A stretch of DNA of 9,413 nucleotides from BRH-c25 sp029553855 (GCA_035375865.1 DAOSQO010000108.1:1-9413); one strand, 5' to 3'; shown: positions 1 through 7,864, numbered from the stretch's first letter. The notes: a model not told the origin generated them from the sequence alone. Numbers and translations: made by a program.

Positions 1-299
1 CGGTCGGCAAGTCCCTGATAGAAGGAAACCGTACTATCCTCGTGGCTTCTCATATGGGCATATACATAAACCTTCTCGAACAGCCTGGTCATATCAGTAC
101 TCAAATTCAGGCATTCAAGAAGCTTTGCCGGACTTTCATCCATATGCTCTTTATATGGAAGCAGTTTGCCGGACATTTCCTTCACTTTTTGATAGTCTTT
201 CTCCCACAAATCATTTGAAGCATATATGTCCTCAAGCTTCCACCTGTTCTCCTGCGGTATTTCATTTCTTTTCGGAATACCCGAACCCTTATTTTCCAT
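1..299 (-). CDS. pepF: Oligoendopeptidase F (M3 family metallopeptidase), N-terminal part, cut by window edge
   Basis: Only the first 99 codons are in the window; the rest, including the HExxH zinc site, lies off the left edge. The visible protein starts MENKGSGIPKRNEIP and continues with a helix-rich stretch (W-K-L-E-D-I-Y, then KDYQKVKEM, LLPYKEHM, LFEKVYVYAHM). This matches the usual opening of PepF/M3B oligoendopeptidases, where 'W.LEDIY' and the 'YAHM+..ED' segment precede the catalytic domain. Family members are cytoplasmic zinc peptidases of about 600 residues that cleave short peptides. The ATG at 299 is preceded by an AGAGAGGGA ribosome site about 7 bases upstream. The gene lies 110 bases downstream of the MATE gene on the same strand, with no terminator visible between them, so read-through is possible. 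Family assignment is good; activity cannot be judged because the active site is missing from the window. Confidence 0.85.
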   Translation of the reverse strand, partial: MENKGSGIPKRNEIPQENRWKLEDIYASNDLWEKDYQKVKEMSGKLLPYKEHMDESPAKLLECLNLSTDMTRLFEKVYVYAHMRSHEDSTVSFYQGLAD

Positions 300-385
300 A
301 ACTATTCCCTCTCTTTATAAAAATTCTCCAACGCCACGCGCCCCGCACCTAACGCTCCGATGCCCTGCCCAAGTCTATCGACTAG

Positions 386-413
386 AGACTCGTATCTCGT
401 ATCTCGCATCTAA
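386..413. repeat. Heptamer tandem repeat overlapping the MATE stop codon
   Basis: On the plus strand the 7-base units AGACTCG, TATCTCG, TATCTCG and CATCTAA follow one another without spacer. The two central copies are identical and the outer ones diverge. The last unit contains the MATE stop codon (CTA at 410-412, read TAG on the minus strand). The following 310-385 stretch is unusually GC-rich for an intergenic region here (for example CCACGCGCCCCGCACC) and has no coding potential I can see. Together 310-413 resembles the dispersed intergenic repeats of some clostridial genomes, but copy number cannot be checked from one window. Confidence 0.55.
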
Positions 414-1771
414 ATTACGCATTTATCCTTCCATTTTCCACCTTTAACATAACGCAAAATCACGTAATAATGAACAGCATAAGCCACAATGTATGAAATC
501 CATACCCATTCAACACTTAATTGCAATAATTGTATAGATACATACAGCAGGGGGATTTGAACAAACCAAATTGAAATCAATGCCCCCATCATTGCAGGCA
601 TATTATCCCCGGCTCCATTCAATATTGAAGACAACGAACCCGCCGGGCCCATAAACACCGCTGCAATGGTAAAGTATCTCAAAAATGCGGCACCTATTCT
701 TATTATTTCTTCGTCAGCCGTAAAAATACCCATAATCGGACCGGGAGTAAGAGCCAGTATTATACCGGCAGCAAGCATAAATATAAAAGAAAGCTTGGCC
801 GTAAGGTATCCTGCTTTTTCTGCCCTTTCACTCTCCGAGGACCCTAAATTTTGGCCCACAATCACACCGGTCCCCATTTGAAGACCAAATATGGGCATTG
901 CAATTAAACCGATAATCCTGATACATATACCGAAGGCCGCCACGACAACTACTCCAAAAGAAGATATAAATTTCATAACAACAAAACTGCCCATATTCCG
1001 GAGCAGGCTTTCCAACCCCGTAGGCAAGCCTATTTTTATTAACTTGATGTCCAACGATTTTACGAAATAAATACCCCTTTTAAAACCTATTCTTACAAAT
1101 GTTCTGCCGGACATAAGTATATATAATCCCACAAAAAAGGCAATTGCCTGGGATATTACCGTAGCATAGGCTGCTCCGGCTATCCCCAGCCCCATCCCCC
1201 TGATCCCCACATAGGGCATGATATCAAATATCATTATAGGGTCAAGAATCATATTTAAAACGCCGGATAAGGTCATTATATACAGCGGTTTCTTTGCATC
1301 CCCCACGCATCTTAATGCGGTATTTACGGTATAGGAGGAAAACGCTAACGGAAGGGTTATGAGTCTTATTCTTCCATAGATTGTCGCCAGCTCCAAAACC
1401 TCCCTGTTCCCGGAAATGGGATATAGTATGTATGGGATAATAAAGCTCATTAAAATTCCGACGATAAGTGCCAGCAGAAATTTAAATATTATTGTCTGCT
1501 CTATTGCTTCTACGGTTTTTTCTTTATCCCCTGCACCGTAGAATCTGGATATCAGCGTTACGGAACTTATCCCTATTATACTGTTGACTATATCCAATAT
1601 CCACCATATCGTGGCAAAAATTGTTACTGCGGCCACTGAATTAATCGAAAGTTTGGCCACCCATGCCATGTCTACAATCTCATAAAGCGTTTCAAACATC
1701 AACCCCAGCATTGTCGGTACAGATAATGTAAGTATTTCTTTTAACAGTTTTTTTTGTTCACCCTGCGTCAT
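410..1771 (-). CDS. MATE family multidrug efflux transporter
   Basis: A 453-residue integral membrane protein with about 12 predicted transmembrane helices, the normal length for MATE (multi antimicrobial extrusion) antiporters, which export cationic drugs or metabolites in exchange for Na+ or H+. Family hallmarks are visible. The first helix region reads LSVPTMLGLMFETLYEIVDM (residues 16-35). A first-loop RFYGAGDKEK follows TM2 (77-86). The internal two-fold repeat shows as CVGDAKKPLYIM (155-166) and NGAGDNMPAMM (385-395). GLPTGLESLLRNMGS (248-262) opens the second half, and LQMGTGVIVGQNLGS lies at 297-311. I chose the ATG at 1771 because GGGGG sits 5 bases upstream; the reading frame stays open to a TTG at 1786, which would add five residues but has no good ribosome site. 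The gene is divergent from a two-component system, sharing a 178-base intergenic region, so control by that system is possible but unproven. The substrate cannot be told from sequence. Confidence 0.93.
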   Translation of the reverse strand: MTQGEQKKLLKEILTLSVPTMLGLMFETLYEIVDMAWVAKLSINSVAAVTIFATIWWILDIVNSIIGISSVTLISRFYGAGDKEKTVEAIEQTIIFKFLLALIVGILMSFIIPYILYPISGNREVLELATIYGRIRLITLPLAFSSYTVNTALRCVGDAKKPLYIMTLSGVLNMILDPIMIFDIMPYVGIRGMGLGIAGAAYATVISQAIAFFVGLYILMSGRTFVRIGFKRGIYFVKSLDIKLIKIGLPTGLESLLRNMGSFVVMKFISSFGVVVVAAFGICIRIIGLIAMPIFGLQMGTGVIVGQNLGSSESERAEKAGYLTAKLSFIFMLAAGIILALTPGPIMGIFTADEEIIRIGAAFLRYFTIAAVFMGPAGSLSSILNGAGDNMPAMMGALISIWFVQIPLLYVSIQLLQLSVEWVWISYIVAYAVHYYVILRYVKGGKWKDKCVI

Positions 1772-1790
1772 ATTAACCCCCATCAACTTT

Positions 1791-1807
1791 GTTTAACAAT
1801 GTTTAAC
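1791..1807. promoter_or_regulatory. GTTTAAC direct repeat, possible regulator site upstream of MATE gene
   Basis: Two exact copies of GTTTAAC (1791-1797 and 1801-1807) are separated by AAT, giving a 10-base period, about one helical turn. They lie 20-36 bases upstream of the MATE start. OmpR/PhoB-type regulators, like the one encoded next door, typically bind direct repeats at about this period (commonly 11). Whether this pair is bound by anything is inference. Confidence 0.3.
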
Positions 1808-1898
1808 TGATATAGTGCACATTTCCTATTTTACCTCTTATGAATGACATTTTCTATATCTAATTTTACAAATTCTATACAACACCACAGTCATTTTA

Positions 1899-1907
1899 TG
1901 ATAGAAT
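1899..1907 (+). promoter_or_regulatory. Candidate extended -10 promoter of the two-component operon
   Basis: TGATAGAAT matches the extended -10 pattern TGnTATAAT with one mismatch (TAGAAT at 1902-1907). No convincing -35 hexamer lies 16-18 bases upstream, which is tolerable for an extended -10 promoter. Transcription would start near 1914 and leave a leader of about 36 bases before the TTG start at 1950. Called by eye only. Confidence 0.35.
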
Positions 1908-1938
1908 ATTAATAAGGCACATCTACAATCCAACGGGC

Positions 1939-1945
1939 AGGTGAT
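1939..1945 (+). promoter_or_regulatory. Ribosome binding site that fixes the TTG start of the response regulator
   Basis: AGGTGAT is fully complementary to the 3' end of 16S rRNA (the GGAGGTGAT register). The AGG core ends 8 bases before the TTG at 1950, an ideal distance. This element overlaps the alternative GTG start at 1941, which makes GTG an unlikely initiator. Confidence 0.6.
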
Positions 1946-1949
1946 ATTT

Positions 1950-2621
1950 TTGAAAGTGCTTATTGTCGATGACGAACCGGCAATTGTTGATCTGATCAAA
2001 ATAAATCTCGAATTGGAGGGCTTCGACACCTGCGTTTGCTATACCGGCCAGCAAGCCCTAATTGCGGCGCCGATATTTGTCCCCGATCTGATAATACTTG
2101 ATATCATGCTCCCGGATATTAACGGCTTTGAGGTATGTAAGAAGCTGCAAAATCTCAGCATACCTATAATAATGCTTACTGCAAAGAATGATATCAAGGA
2201 CAAGCTCTATGGTCTTGAACTGGGTGCGGATGATTATATTACAAAACCTTTTGACAGCAGGGAATTGACTGCAAGAATAAAAACAGTCCTTAGAAGAATT
2301 GACAAATCCGGTTCCAAGGAAGATTCAAATATTGAGCTTGGCCCTATTGTAATCAACACATTAGAGAGACAGGCCTACGTCAATGGGGAAGAAATCATAT
2401 TAACCCCGAAGGAATATGATCTTCTGCTGGTTTTTTGCGAAAACCAAAGAAAGGTATTTTCAAGAGAGAACCTTCTTGAACTGGTATGGAAATTTGAATA
2501 CATAGGGGACAGCAGGACAGTGGACATGCATGTGCAGAGACTGCGGAAAAAGCTTGGGAAATACAACTTTTTTATTAAAACCGTATTTGGCATCGGCTAT
2601 AAATTCGAGGTTTCATTATGA
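1950..2621 (+). CDS. OmpR/PhoB-family response regulator
   Basis: A 223-residue two-component response regulator with a receiver domain (about 1-115) and a winged-helix DNA-binding domain (about 127-223). The receiver has the acidic pair D7-D8, the phosphoacceptor D51 in LIILDIMLPDINGFE, the switch threonine T77 (MLTAKND) and the conserved lysine K99 in DDYITKPF. The output domain shows the typical LTPKEYDLLLVFCENQ helix, the recognition-helix region SRTVDMHVQRLRKKLG and the wing IKTVFGIGYKFE. On phosphorylation by the neighbouring kinase it should bind promoter DNA as a dimer. I start it at TTG 1950, giving MKVLIVDDEP, because of the well-placed AGGTGAT; the frame also opens at GTG 1941 (three extra residues). 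Its stop overlaps the kinase start by four bases (ATGA), so the two are translationally coupled. It resembles PhoP/WalR/YycF-type regulators in layout, but the exact regulon cannot be assigned. Confidence 0.95.
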   Translation: MKVLIVDDEPAIVDLIKINLELEGFDTCVCYTGQQALIAAPIFVPDLIILDIMLPDINGFEVCKKLQNLSIPIIMLTAKNDIKDKLYGLELGADDYITKPFDSRELTARIKTVLRRIDKSGSKEDSNIELGPIVINTLERQAYVNGEEIILTPKEYDLLLVFCENQRKVFSRENLLELVWKFEYIGDSRTVDMHVQRLRKKLGKYNFFIKTVFGIGYKFEVSL

Positions 2622-4024
2622 AGCTCAAACATAAAATCATTGCACTTAATATGGGTGCTCTTTTTTTCATGCTTATAATACTGGGAACAATCATTACTGA
2701 AATAACAGATAACTACAACCTGCGTACCACCCTTCAATATCTGGAAAATCAAGGCAACTACTCAGCCATCTATATTGAGCAATATGCACTGAGCAAAGCC
2801 CCCAACGATTTTGAAGTCCCTTCCGTTATAAGCACAAGTGCCAACTACCTTGCAGCAGTGCTTAAAGATTTGGTAAAATGCAGGGTTCAAATATATTACG
2901 GCAATGAACTGCTTGGAGATTCTGAGGAAATAACAAGCCCCAAGGAAGAAATAAGACCGGAAATCAAAGAAACTTTTAAAAAGAAAAAAGCGTATATGAT
3001 TGCCGCCGGCAAAAACAGGGTCTTCTACTATGCCGTACCTGTAAGCATAGGCAACAGATATACCTATTCTCTCGGTTTTATATATGACCTGCGGGAAGCA
3101 GACAACATGAAAAACAATACAATAAGAATGTTCGTTTTTACCGGAGTCTTTCTGTCTATTTTTATGATGCTGGGCAGCACTGTTATTTCAAATAGAATAA
3201 CCAAACCTATAAAGCTGCTGAATGAAGCAACCGGACGGTTTTCTGAAGGGGATTTTGAAAGCCGTGCTGTTGTGGTTACCGGGGATGAGGTGGGTGAGCT
3301 TTCCGCCACTTTCAATTCAATGGCCGATAGTATAAAGGACATGATAGCCATGCTAAATTACGAGAAAGAAAAGCAAAAGTACTTTTTTGACAATTTTACC
3401 CATGAAATACGAACTCCTCTTACCACCATTCTGGGATATGCCGATTTGTTATGGAAAACCAATGATGAGGAGGTAAGGGATAAAAGCCTTTTTTACATCA
3501 CTTCGGAAGGCAGAAGAATGCTGAAGATGATGGAAGGGCTGCTTGAACTTTCAAAGCTGAAAAACTACAGCTTTGAGTTAAACAAGACTGATTCCAATCT
3601 TAAAAGGCTCATAGAAGATGCATGTGATTCCATGCATTATAAAATGAAAAGATATGATACGGTCTGCAGGCTTGATTTGGAGAATATCACCTGGAAAGTG
3701 GATCCCGATTTCTTTAAACAAGTAATTATAAATCTTATTGATAATGCCATTAAGTACAGCAAATCACCTATTATTGACATAAGTCTCAAGAAGCAGGAGG
3801 GTGTAAGGCTTGAGGTAATAGACTATGGCTGTGGAATAGACCAGAAAAGCCTTGAAAACCTGTTGGAACCATATTACAAGGTAGAGCAATCCAGGAACAG
3901 CTGCAATGAGGGCTGGGGTTTGGGCCTGTCTATTGTTAAGGAAATAGTTGACAAGCATGGCGGAAATATAGAGGTAGACAGTGCTGCCGGAGAAGGCACC
4001 AGGATTGTGATAACGTTGGACTGA
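2618..4024 (+). CDS. Membrane sensor histidine kinase
   Basis: A 468-residue sensor kinase, partner of the regulator just upstream (4-base overlap, with GAGG 7 bases before the ATG). In order it has a transmembrane helix (about 8-28), an extracytoplasmic sensor region (about 30-165) and a second helix (about 170-190). These are followed by a HAMP linker from SNRITKPIKLLNEAT to about 243 and the HisKA dimerisation domain with H-box DNFTHEIRTPLTTILGYADL (phospho-His H262). The catalytic HATPase domain follows: N-box QVIINLIDNAIKYS (N372 and N376), G1 motif DYGCGI (402-407), F-box region LEPYYKV and G2 motif GWGLGLSIV (432-440). All catalytic boxes are intact, so it should autophosphorylate and hand phosphate to D51 of the regulator. 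The sensor region has no family I recognise by eye, and the stimulus is unknown. The lipoprotein gene follows after only 18 bases, which suggests the kinase works with an envelope lipoprotein. Confidence 0.95.
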   Translation: MKLKHKIIALNMGALFFMLIILGTIITEITDNYNLRTTLQYLENQGNYSAIYIEQYALSKAPNDFEVPSVISTSANYLAAVLKDLVKCRVQIYYGNELLGDSEEITSPKEEIRPEIKETFKKKKAYMIAAGKNRVFYYAVPVSIGNRYTYSLGFIYDLREADNMKNNTIRMFVFTGVFLSIFMMLGSTVISNRITKPIKLLNEATGRFSEGDFESRAVVVTGDEVGELSATFNSMADSIKDMIAMLNYEKEKQKYFFDNFTHEIRTPLTTILGYADLLWKTNDEEVRDKSLFYITSEGRRMLKMMEGLLELSKLKNYSFELNKTDSNLKRLIEDACDSMHYKMKRYDTVCRLDLENITWKVDPDFFKQVIINLIDNAIKYSKSPIIDISLKKQEGVRLEVIDYGCGIDQKSLENLLEPYYKVEQSRNSCNEGWGLGLSIVKEIVDKHGGNIEVDSAAGEGTRIVITLD

Positions 4025-4042
4025 TATAATTCGGAGGTAATC

Positions 4043-5896
4043 ATGAAAAGATTTATTGTAATACTCCTGTCGATAATTGTGCTGCTGTCGGGGTGTTCGG
4101 TAAAGCAAGGGCAGCTGGTTGTCATTGAGGATGGGAATCAGAATGAGAACAGGCAGAATAAAAGTATATTTGAACATCTTAATGTGGAATCCCGCAAATT
4201 TCCCATGGAAAAGTACAGGGAAGCGGTCAGTATGGTTGATAAAAGCATGAAGCCCCTCGCAGTTTCCCCCGATTTCAGTATGGTGCTGGCATTCCGCGCT
4301 ACGGGAAACCCGGTCTCAGATACCTTTAACCGCAGAGTCCTCATTGGAAACATGGTACAGGAAATAGAACTTTATGCAATTACAGCGGAAACCCGTGAAA
4401 GCAAAAGCCTCGGTAAATTTCCCTCCTTAAAGGACTTTCGCTTTGATGAAACAGGGAAATCTTTGGCCTTTATTGACGGAAACAGCAATATATACATTTA
4501 CAACAGTATATCCAGGCAGCTTCAAAAGCTGGTTACAGCAGAAAAATGGAATGCATACAACACCTTAAGCTGGTCAAAGGATTCAAAAAGCTTGATGATA
4601 AACTGCCGCATGGAATTTGATATTTCTTCAAGGGAGTTCATTTCAATTGCAGTTGACAGCTACACGCCGTTTATTAAAAGTAAATTTGTTGAAAGCAGTT
4701 ATATAGTACAGATGAAAAACAACGAATATAATGATATGATTGCTTTTTATGATTTCAACAGCAAAAGCTTTACCAGCATTGCAGAAGGAATTTATTCCGA
4801 TTGTGACGGCTCAAATGTACTGTATACTAAAGAATACATGAGCGGGCTCAATATAGTGAGCCTGAAAACCTTAGAGAGCAAATCCATTGATACCGGACCC
4901 ATTTATTGCTCTTATATAATGAAGTCGACGGGTGATATTCTCTATAGTACCTTGAACAACAACCTTGACGATAATACCAGATATTTATTGATAAAGGTCA
5001 ATCCCAATACAATGCAGAGAATAAGCATCAAGCTTGGTTCTCCTACTTTTTATATGAGCCCGGCGGAGGATAAGTTATATGTAATCAGCGGTTACAGCGA
5101 AAATGCCATTGAGGTTGATACCGAAAACCTGAAAATCAGCCAGAATGATTTAGTAAGCGATGACCCGGATATATACGGAATAAAGACAACACTTTTAAAA
5201 ATGCTGCAGCTGGATTATAGTTTTATCGATACTTATGAAAAATACGAAAACAAAGCAAAAGAAATATATAAAAACACATATGATCCTCTTCCTCAGGAAG
5301 CACTTGAAAATAAGCTTGTTGACTTTACCAGATTCAACATGCCTATCCCAACTTCACAGCGGGAGGACCATTTACCTGCCGCAATATTTTTTGACCAGCT
5401 GAATATCGCCGGCAACAAAGCTTCTGTGAACCTGGGCCTGTACTATATTAATTCAATAGAAATGGTAAAAGAAGGAGAAAATTGGTATATAACCGGTTTC
5501 TCGACCCACCCCGCTTCCGCCGAGGCAGCCGCAATTTTCTCAATTGTTAAAAAGCACCTCAGTGATATTAAAAACAAAAACATCGGCGAAGCCGTCAAGC
5601 ATTGGGTAGCAAAAGAAGACAATGACTATAGGGCTGCACAGAGAAAAATAGTCGAAGAGCTGATAAAGGACGCCGATAACCTGACCTTTGAAATCGGAGA
5701 AATTGAGCTTTGGTCCATGAGCGATCCCCATAGGGCGGAAAGCCCGGACAGATCAACCTACGCAAAGGTTAAAATACTTATTACCGAAGGGAATAACACT
5801 GTAAAATACAAGCTCATTCTCTCAAGACAGTACAAGCAGCAGTATGCAATTGACAGCTGGAATACGGATCCCCTTAGCATATCTCAGTTGTTTTAG
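4043..5896 (+). CDS. Large lipoprotein with propeller-like and NTF2-like regions, third gene of the two-component operon
   Basis: A 617-residue exported lipoprotein. A KR-then-hydrophobic signal (residues 2-17) ends in the lipobox L-S-G-C with C18 as the lipidated cysteine, so it should be anchored on the outer face of the cytoplasmic membrane. GGAGG lies 5 bases before the ATG. Residues about 70-360 look like TolB/WD-type beta-propeller blades: VSPDFSMVLAFR, FDETGKSLAFIDGNSNIYIY and LSWSKDSKSLMINC repeat the 'D..GK.LAF' turn. After a linker, the C-terminal part appears to hold two NTF2-like alpha+beta segments. The first ends in MVKEGENWYITGF (about 380-490); the second starts AIFSIVKKHLSDI and ends KYKLILSRQYKQQYAIDSW (about 497-606). 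I do not recognise a named family for the whole protein. Its place 18 bases behind the kinase, before the operon terminator, suggests a sensory partner, kinase modulator or main output of the system (inference). It could instead be a cell-wall or sporulation-related lipoprotein carried in the same transcript. Confidence 0.88.
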   Translation: MKRFIVILLSIIVLLSGCSVKQGQLVVIEDGNQNENRQNKSIFEHLNVESRKFPMEKYREAVSMVDKSMKPLAVSPDFSMVLAFRATGNPVSDTFNRRVLIGNMVQEIELYAITAETRESKSLGKFPSLKDFRFDETGKSLAFIDGNSNIYIYNSISRQLQKLVTAEKWNAYNTLSWSKDSKSLMINCRMEFDISSREFISIAVDSYTPFIKSKFVESSYIVQMKNNEYNDMIAFYDFNSKSFTSIAEGIYSDCDGSNVLYTKEYMSGLNIVSLKTLESKSIDTGPIYCSYIMKSTGDILYSTLNNNLDDNTRYLLIKVNPNTMQRISIKLGSPTFYMSPAEDKLYVISGYSENAIEVDTENLKISQNDLVSDDPDIYGIKTTLLKMLQLDYSFIDTYEKYENKAKEIYKNTYDPLPQEALENKLVDFTRFNMPIPTSQREDHLPAAIFFDQLNIAGNKASVNLGLYYINSIEMVKEGENWYITGFSTHPASAEAAAIFSIVKKHLSDIKNKNIGEAVKHWVAKEDNDYRAAQRKIVEELIKDADNLTFEIGEIELWSMSDPHRAESPDRSTYAKVKILITEGNNTVKYKLILSRQYKQQYAIDSWNTDPLSISQLF

Positions 5897-5909
5897 CTCA
5901 CTTCGGCTC

Positions 5910-5948
5910 AAAGGGGCAAAGTCATTACACTTTGCCCCTTTTATTCTT
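5910..5948 (+). terminator. Intrinsic terminator of the two-component/lipoprotein operon
   Basis: A perfect 12-base stem AAAGGGGCAAAG (5910-5921) / CTTTGCCCCTTT (5930-5941), with the 8-base loop TCATTACA, is followed by the T-rich tail TTATTCTT. It begins 14 bases after the lipoprotein stop. The stem also lies just downstream of the converging DUF4153 gene, but on that strand no U-run follows the hairpin, so it serves the plus strand mainly. Confidence 0.9.
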
Positions 5949-7813
5949 CATGGTTTCTCTTTCATATATATTGAGTGTAAATTCATCCAGTAATTAATAA
6001 TATCTTCACGGGGATTAATATTTATGTTAATATTATTGAAAACAAGCATAACTGTGACTTCCGGAGACTCAAGAACAAAGCTCATATCCTCAATATCCGC
6101 TTCGCGGGATCCTTCCCCTCCGGGAGGATATCTTGAAGTGATCCTGTCGATATATTCATTCATGTCCTTCTCTAAAATCACTTTCTCATTCAGCATTATC
6201 CTCAATGATGGTATTCCGCTGGGAGGATTCATATCCCAATAAATCTTATATGTTCCTCTTTTACCGTCAACGGCAAGTTCTTTATTCCCTTTTACATAGC
6301 TCTCCTGAGGGCTGACTGCCCATTGATAGCCGCGTATGTCAACAGTACTTGATTTCAGATAAAGCGATGTCCCCATGTATCCGCCAGGCCCCTCCTGATC
6401 TATAGTCTCAGGCACCGGCCAAGTCTGCTCAAAGCCTAGCCTCTCCTTAAAAGTCTCATACCTGCGCAAATCTTTGTCAAACCAGGCCGGCAGTTTGGCA
6501 TCTCTTGAATCAGCAATGTATATAACGGCGTCGGTTATAGATTCCCGCACGGACAGCTCCGGCTCTGCCGCCGAAGGGACCAGCTTATCGCCTTTAAGCA
6601 TACCCTGGCTGATTAACAGTTTTTCCAGCCTGCTAATCTGGGCAGTCATCGGCAGAGCGTGATAACCAAAAACAGGCAGAACTGAAAAAACAGCTGTAAA
6701 ACAAGTAATCAATGCAATCACCGTATGTGCTTTTGACTTCAGCAGAAACAGCAGTACAGCTGCCGCAACAGTAACAATCCAAGTCAATGTGAAGGAATAC
6801 TCAGTTATTTTCAGGCCGTACTTTTGCAGTTGTATCACCAATGCCCAAGCTTCAAAAGCAAGTATCACCAGTGCAGCAACAGGAAAAATCCATCGGTATA
6901 ACCTTGCCGGCCAAGACTCGTGATGAGTGAGCATTATATGGAGCCAGATGCCGCCGGCCGAATAAGCGGTAGCGATTGCGGAAAGTCTTAAAAACGGTGC
7001 CCTCATCCCACTCAATATTGTCTTTCCTGACCATATAAGCAGAACAGCGGTCAAAGTCAATACAATCGGAATCATAATATATCCGAAAAGAATCTCGACA
7101 AAACGGGGTTGCTTCTGTGCAGCTTCACGCTTTTCATCAATCTGTCCTTTACGGAAATCGGGAAAATAACCGACAAAAATTGTATAAGCAAGAAATCCGG
7201 TCAAAGTTCCGATATACATATATACTTTACCGCTCATACTGCGGTAAAGCAGTGCTTGAACAGCACCTGCGACGCCTGATGCTCCTCCCATTATTACCAA
7301 GCCATAAAGCAAGGCAATAAAGAAAGCCTTGTGAGTCATAAAAAATGAGCGGGCAAAATCCGATTGCTCCTTTGGATACCCCGCAAGCATTATAAATGCA
7401 AGAAAACTGACAAAAATTGCCGCACCGGCACGTGCAGCAGCCAGACTCGAGACCATAGCATAACGGGATCCTTCTATAGCTGGGTCTGTACCTCCGAAAA
7501 AGTACATAAGCAAAAATGTCAGCATCGCCGCCCCAGCACCAAGTAGGTTGGAAATTAGAAAAGCCCTGGCATCATTGAAGCGGCTTTGGGCACCTGTGAT
7601 TATTGCAAGACTGAATAGGGCACCTACAGCGAAAGCCCAATGCAAACAATTGAACAGAAAATTCAATGGCTCTTGCTGGGGCCAATCGAGTTGAATCCTT
7701 ATTATTGTGACTGCCGCAAAAGCCAATGCACAAGCAATAGAAACAGGAAAAGTCTGAAAGGCCTTGATTGCTCCTTTGAAAACTTGCTTGATTGGCCCGG
7801 TAAAACCGTTCAT
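5948..7813 (-). CDS. DUF4153 domain-containing integral membrane protein
   Basis: A 621-residue polytopic membrane protein. Hydrophobic helices fill roughly residues 20-385: about 20-40, 55-75, 85-107, 125-145, 163-190, 198-216, 240-262, 275-295, 307-328, 342-358 and 362-382. A soluble C-terminal region of about 230 residues follows. The layout and signature segments fit DUF4153: LAAARAGAAIFVSFLAFIML, the FFIALLYGLVIMGGASGVAG stretch, KYGLKITEYSFTLTWIV (the 'YGlt..Ry' element), GYHALPMTAQISRLEKLL and the following KGDKLV. No biochemical function is established for the family; members sit in the cytoplasmic membrane and often accompany two-component or envelope genes. I start at ATG 7813 because TAGGAGGG lies 9-10 bases upstream; the frame is open 21 codons further, but without a ribosome site. 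The soluble tail (RGYQWAVSPQESY, YKIYWDMNPPSG, VMLVFNNININI) looks like a beta-rich domain. The gene converges on the plus-strand operon, so it is not co-transcribed with it. Confidence 0.88.
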   Translation of the reverse strand: MNGFTGPIKQVFKGAIKAFQTFPVSIACALAFAAVTIIRIQLDWPQQEPLNFLFNCLHWAFAVGALFSLAIITGAQSRFNDARAFLISNLLGAGAAMLTFLLMYFFGGTDPAIEGSRYAMVSSLAAARAGAAIFVSFLAFIMLAGYPKEQSDFARSFFMTHKAFFIALLYGLVIMGGASGVAGAVQALLYRSMSGKVYMYIGTLTGFLAYTIFVGYFPDFRKGQIDEKREAAQKQPRFVEILFGYIMIPIVLTLTAVLLIWSGKTILSGMRAPFLRLSAIATAYSAGGIWLHIMLTHHESWPARLYRWIFPVAALVILAFEAWALVIQLQKYGLKITEYSFTLTWIVTVAAAVLLFLLKSKAHTVIALITCFTAVFSVLPVFGYHALPMTAQISRLEKLLISQGMLKGDKLVPSAAEPELSVRESITDAVIYIADSRDAKLPAWFDKDLRRYETFKERLGFEQTWPVPETIDQEGPGGYMGTSLYLKSSTVDIRGYQWAVSPQESYVKGNKELAVDGKRGTYKIYWDMNPPSGIPSLRIMLNEKVILEKDMNEYIDRITSRYPPGGEGSREADIEDMSFVLESPEVTVMLVFNNINININPREDIINYWMNLHSIYMKEKP

Positions 7814-7858
7814 AATCTTCGCCCTCCTACCTTGAAATAGTATTACTGCATATATACT

Positions 7859-7864
7859 ATTATA
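7859..7864 (-). promoter_or_regulatory. Candidate -10 element for the DUF4153 gene
   Basis: A perfect TATAAT (minus strand) lies 46 bases upstream of the ATG at 7813 and would give a leader of about 40 bases containing the GGAGG. No clear TTGACA-like hexamer stands 16-18 bases further upstream, where the sequence is A/T-rich. Supported by the -10 match only. Confidence 0.35.

Noticed and set aside
226..447. 73-codon plus-strand open frame at the left
   Set aside because: It runs antisense through the peptidase start and the MATE end, including the heptamer repeat, and has no ribosome site or recognisable product.
1853..1882. Possible MATE promoter (minus strand TTGTAT, 18 bases, TATAGA)
   Set aside because: The -35 matches only three of six positions and the region is A/T-rich, so chance matches are expected.
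3764..4177. 137-codon minus-strand open frame across the kinase 3' end and lipoprotein 5' end
   Set aside because: It lies antisense to two well-supported genes, has no ribosome site and shows no family resemblance; it is a shadow frame.
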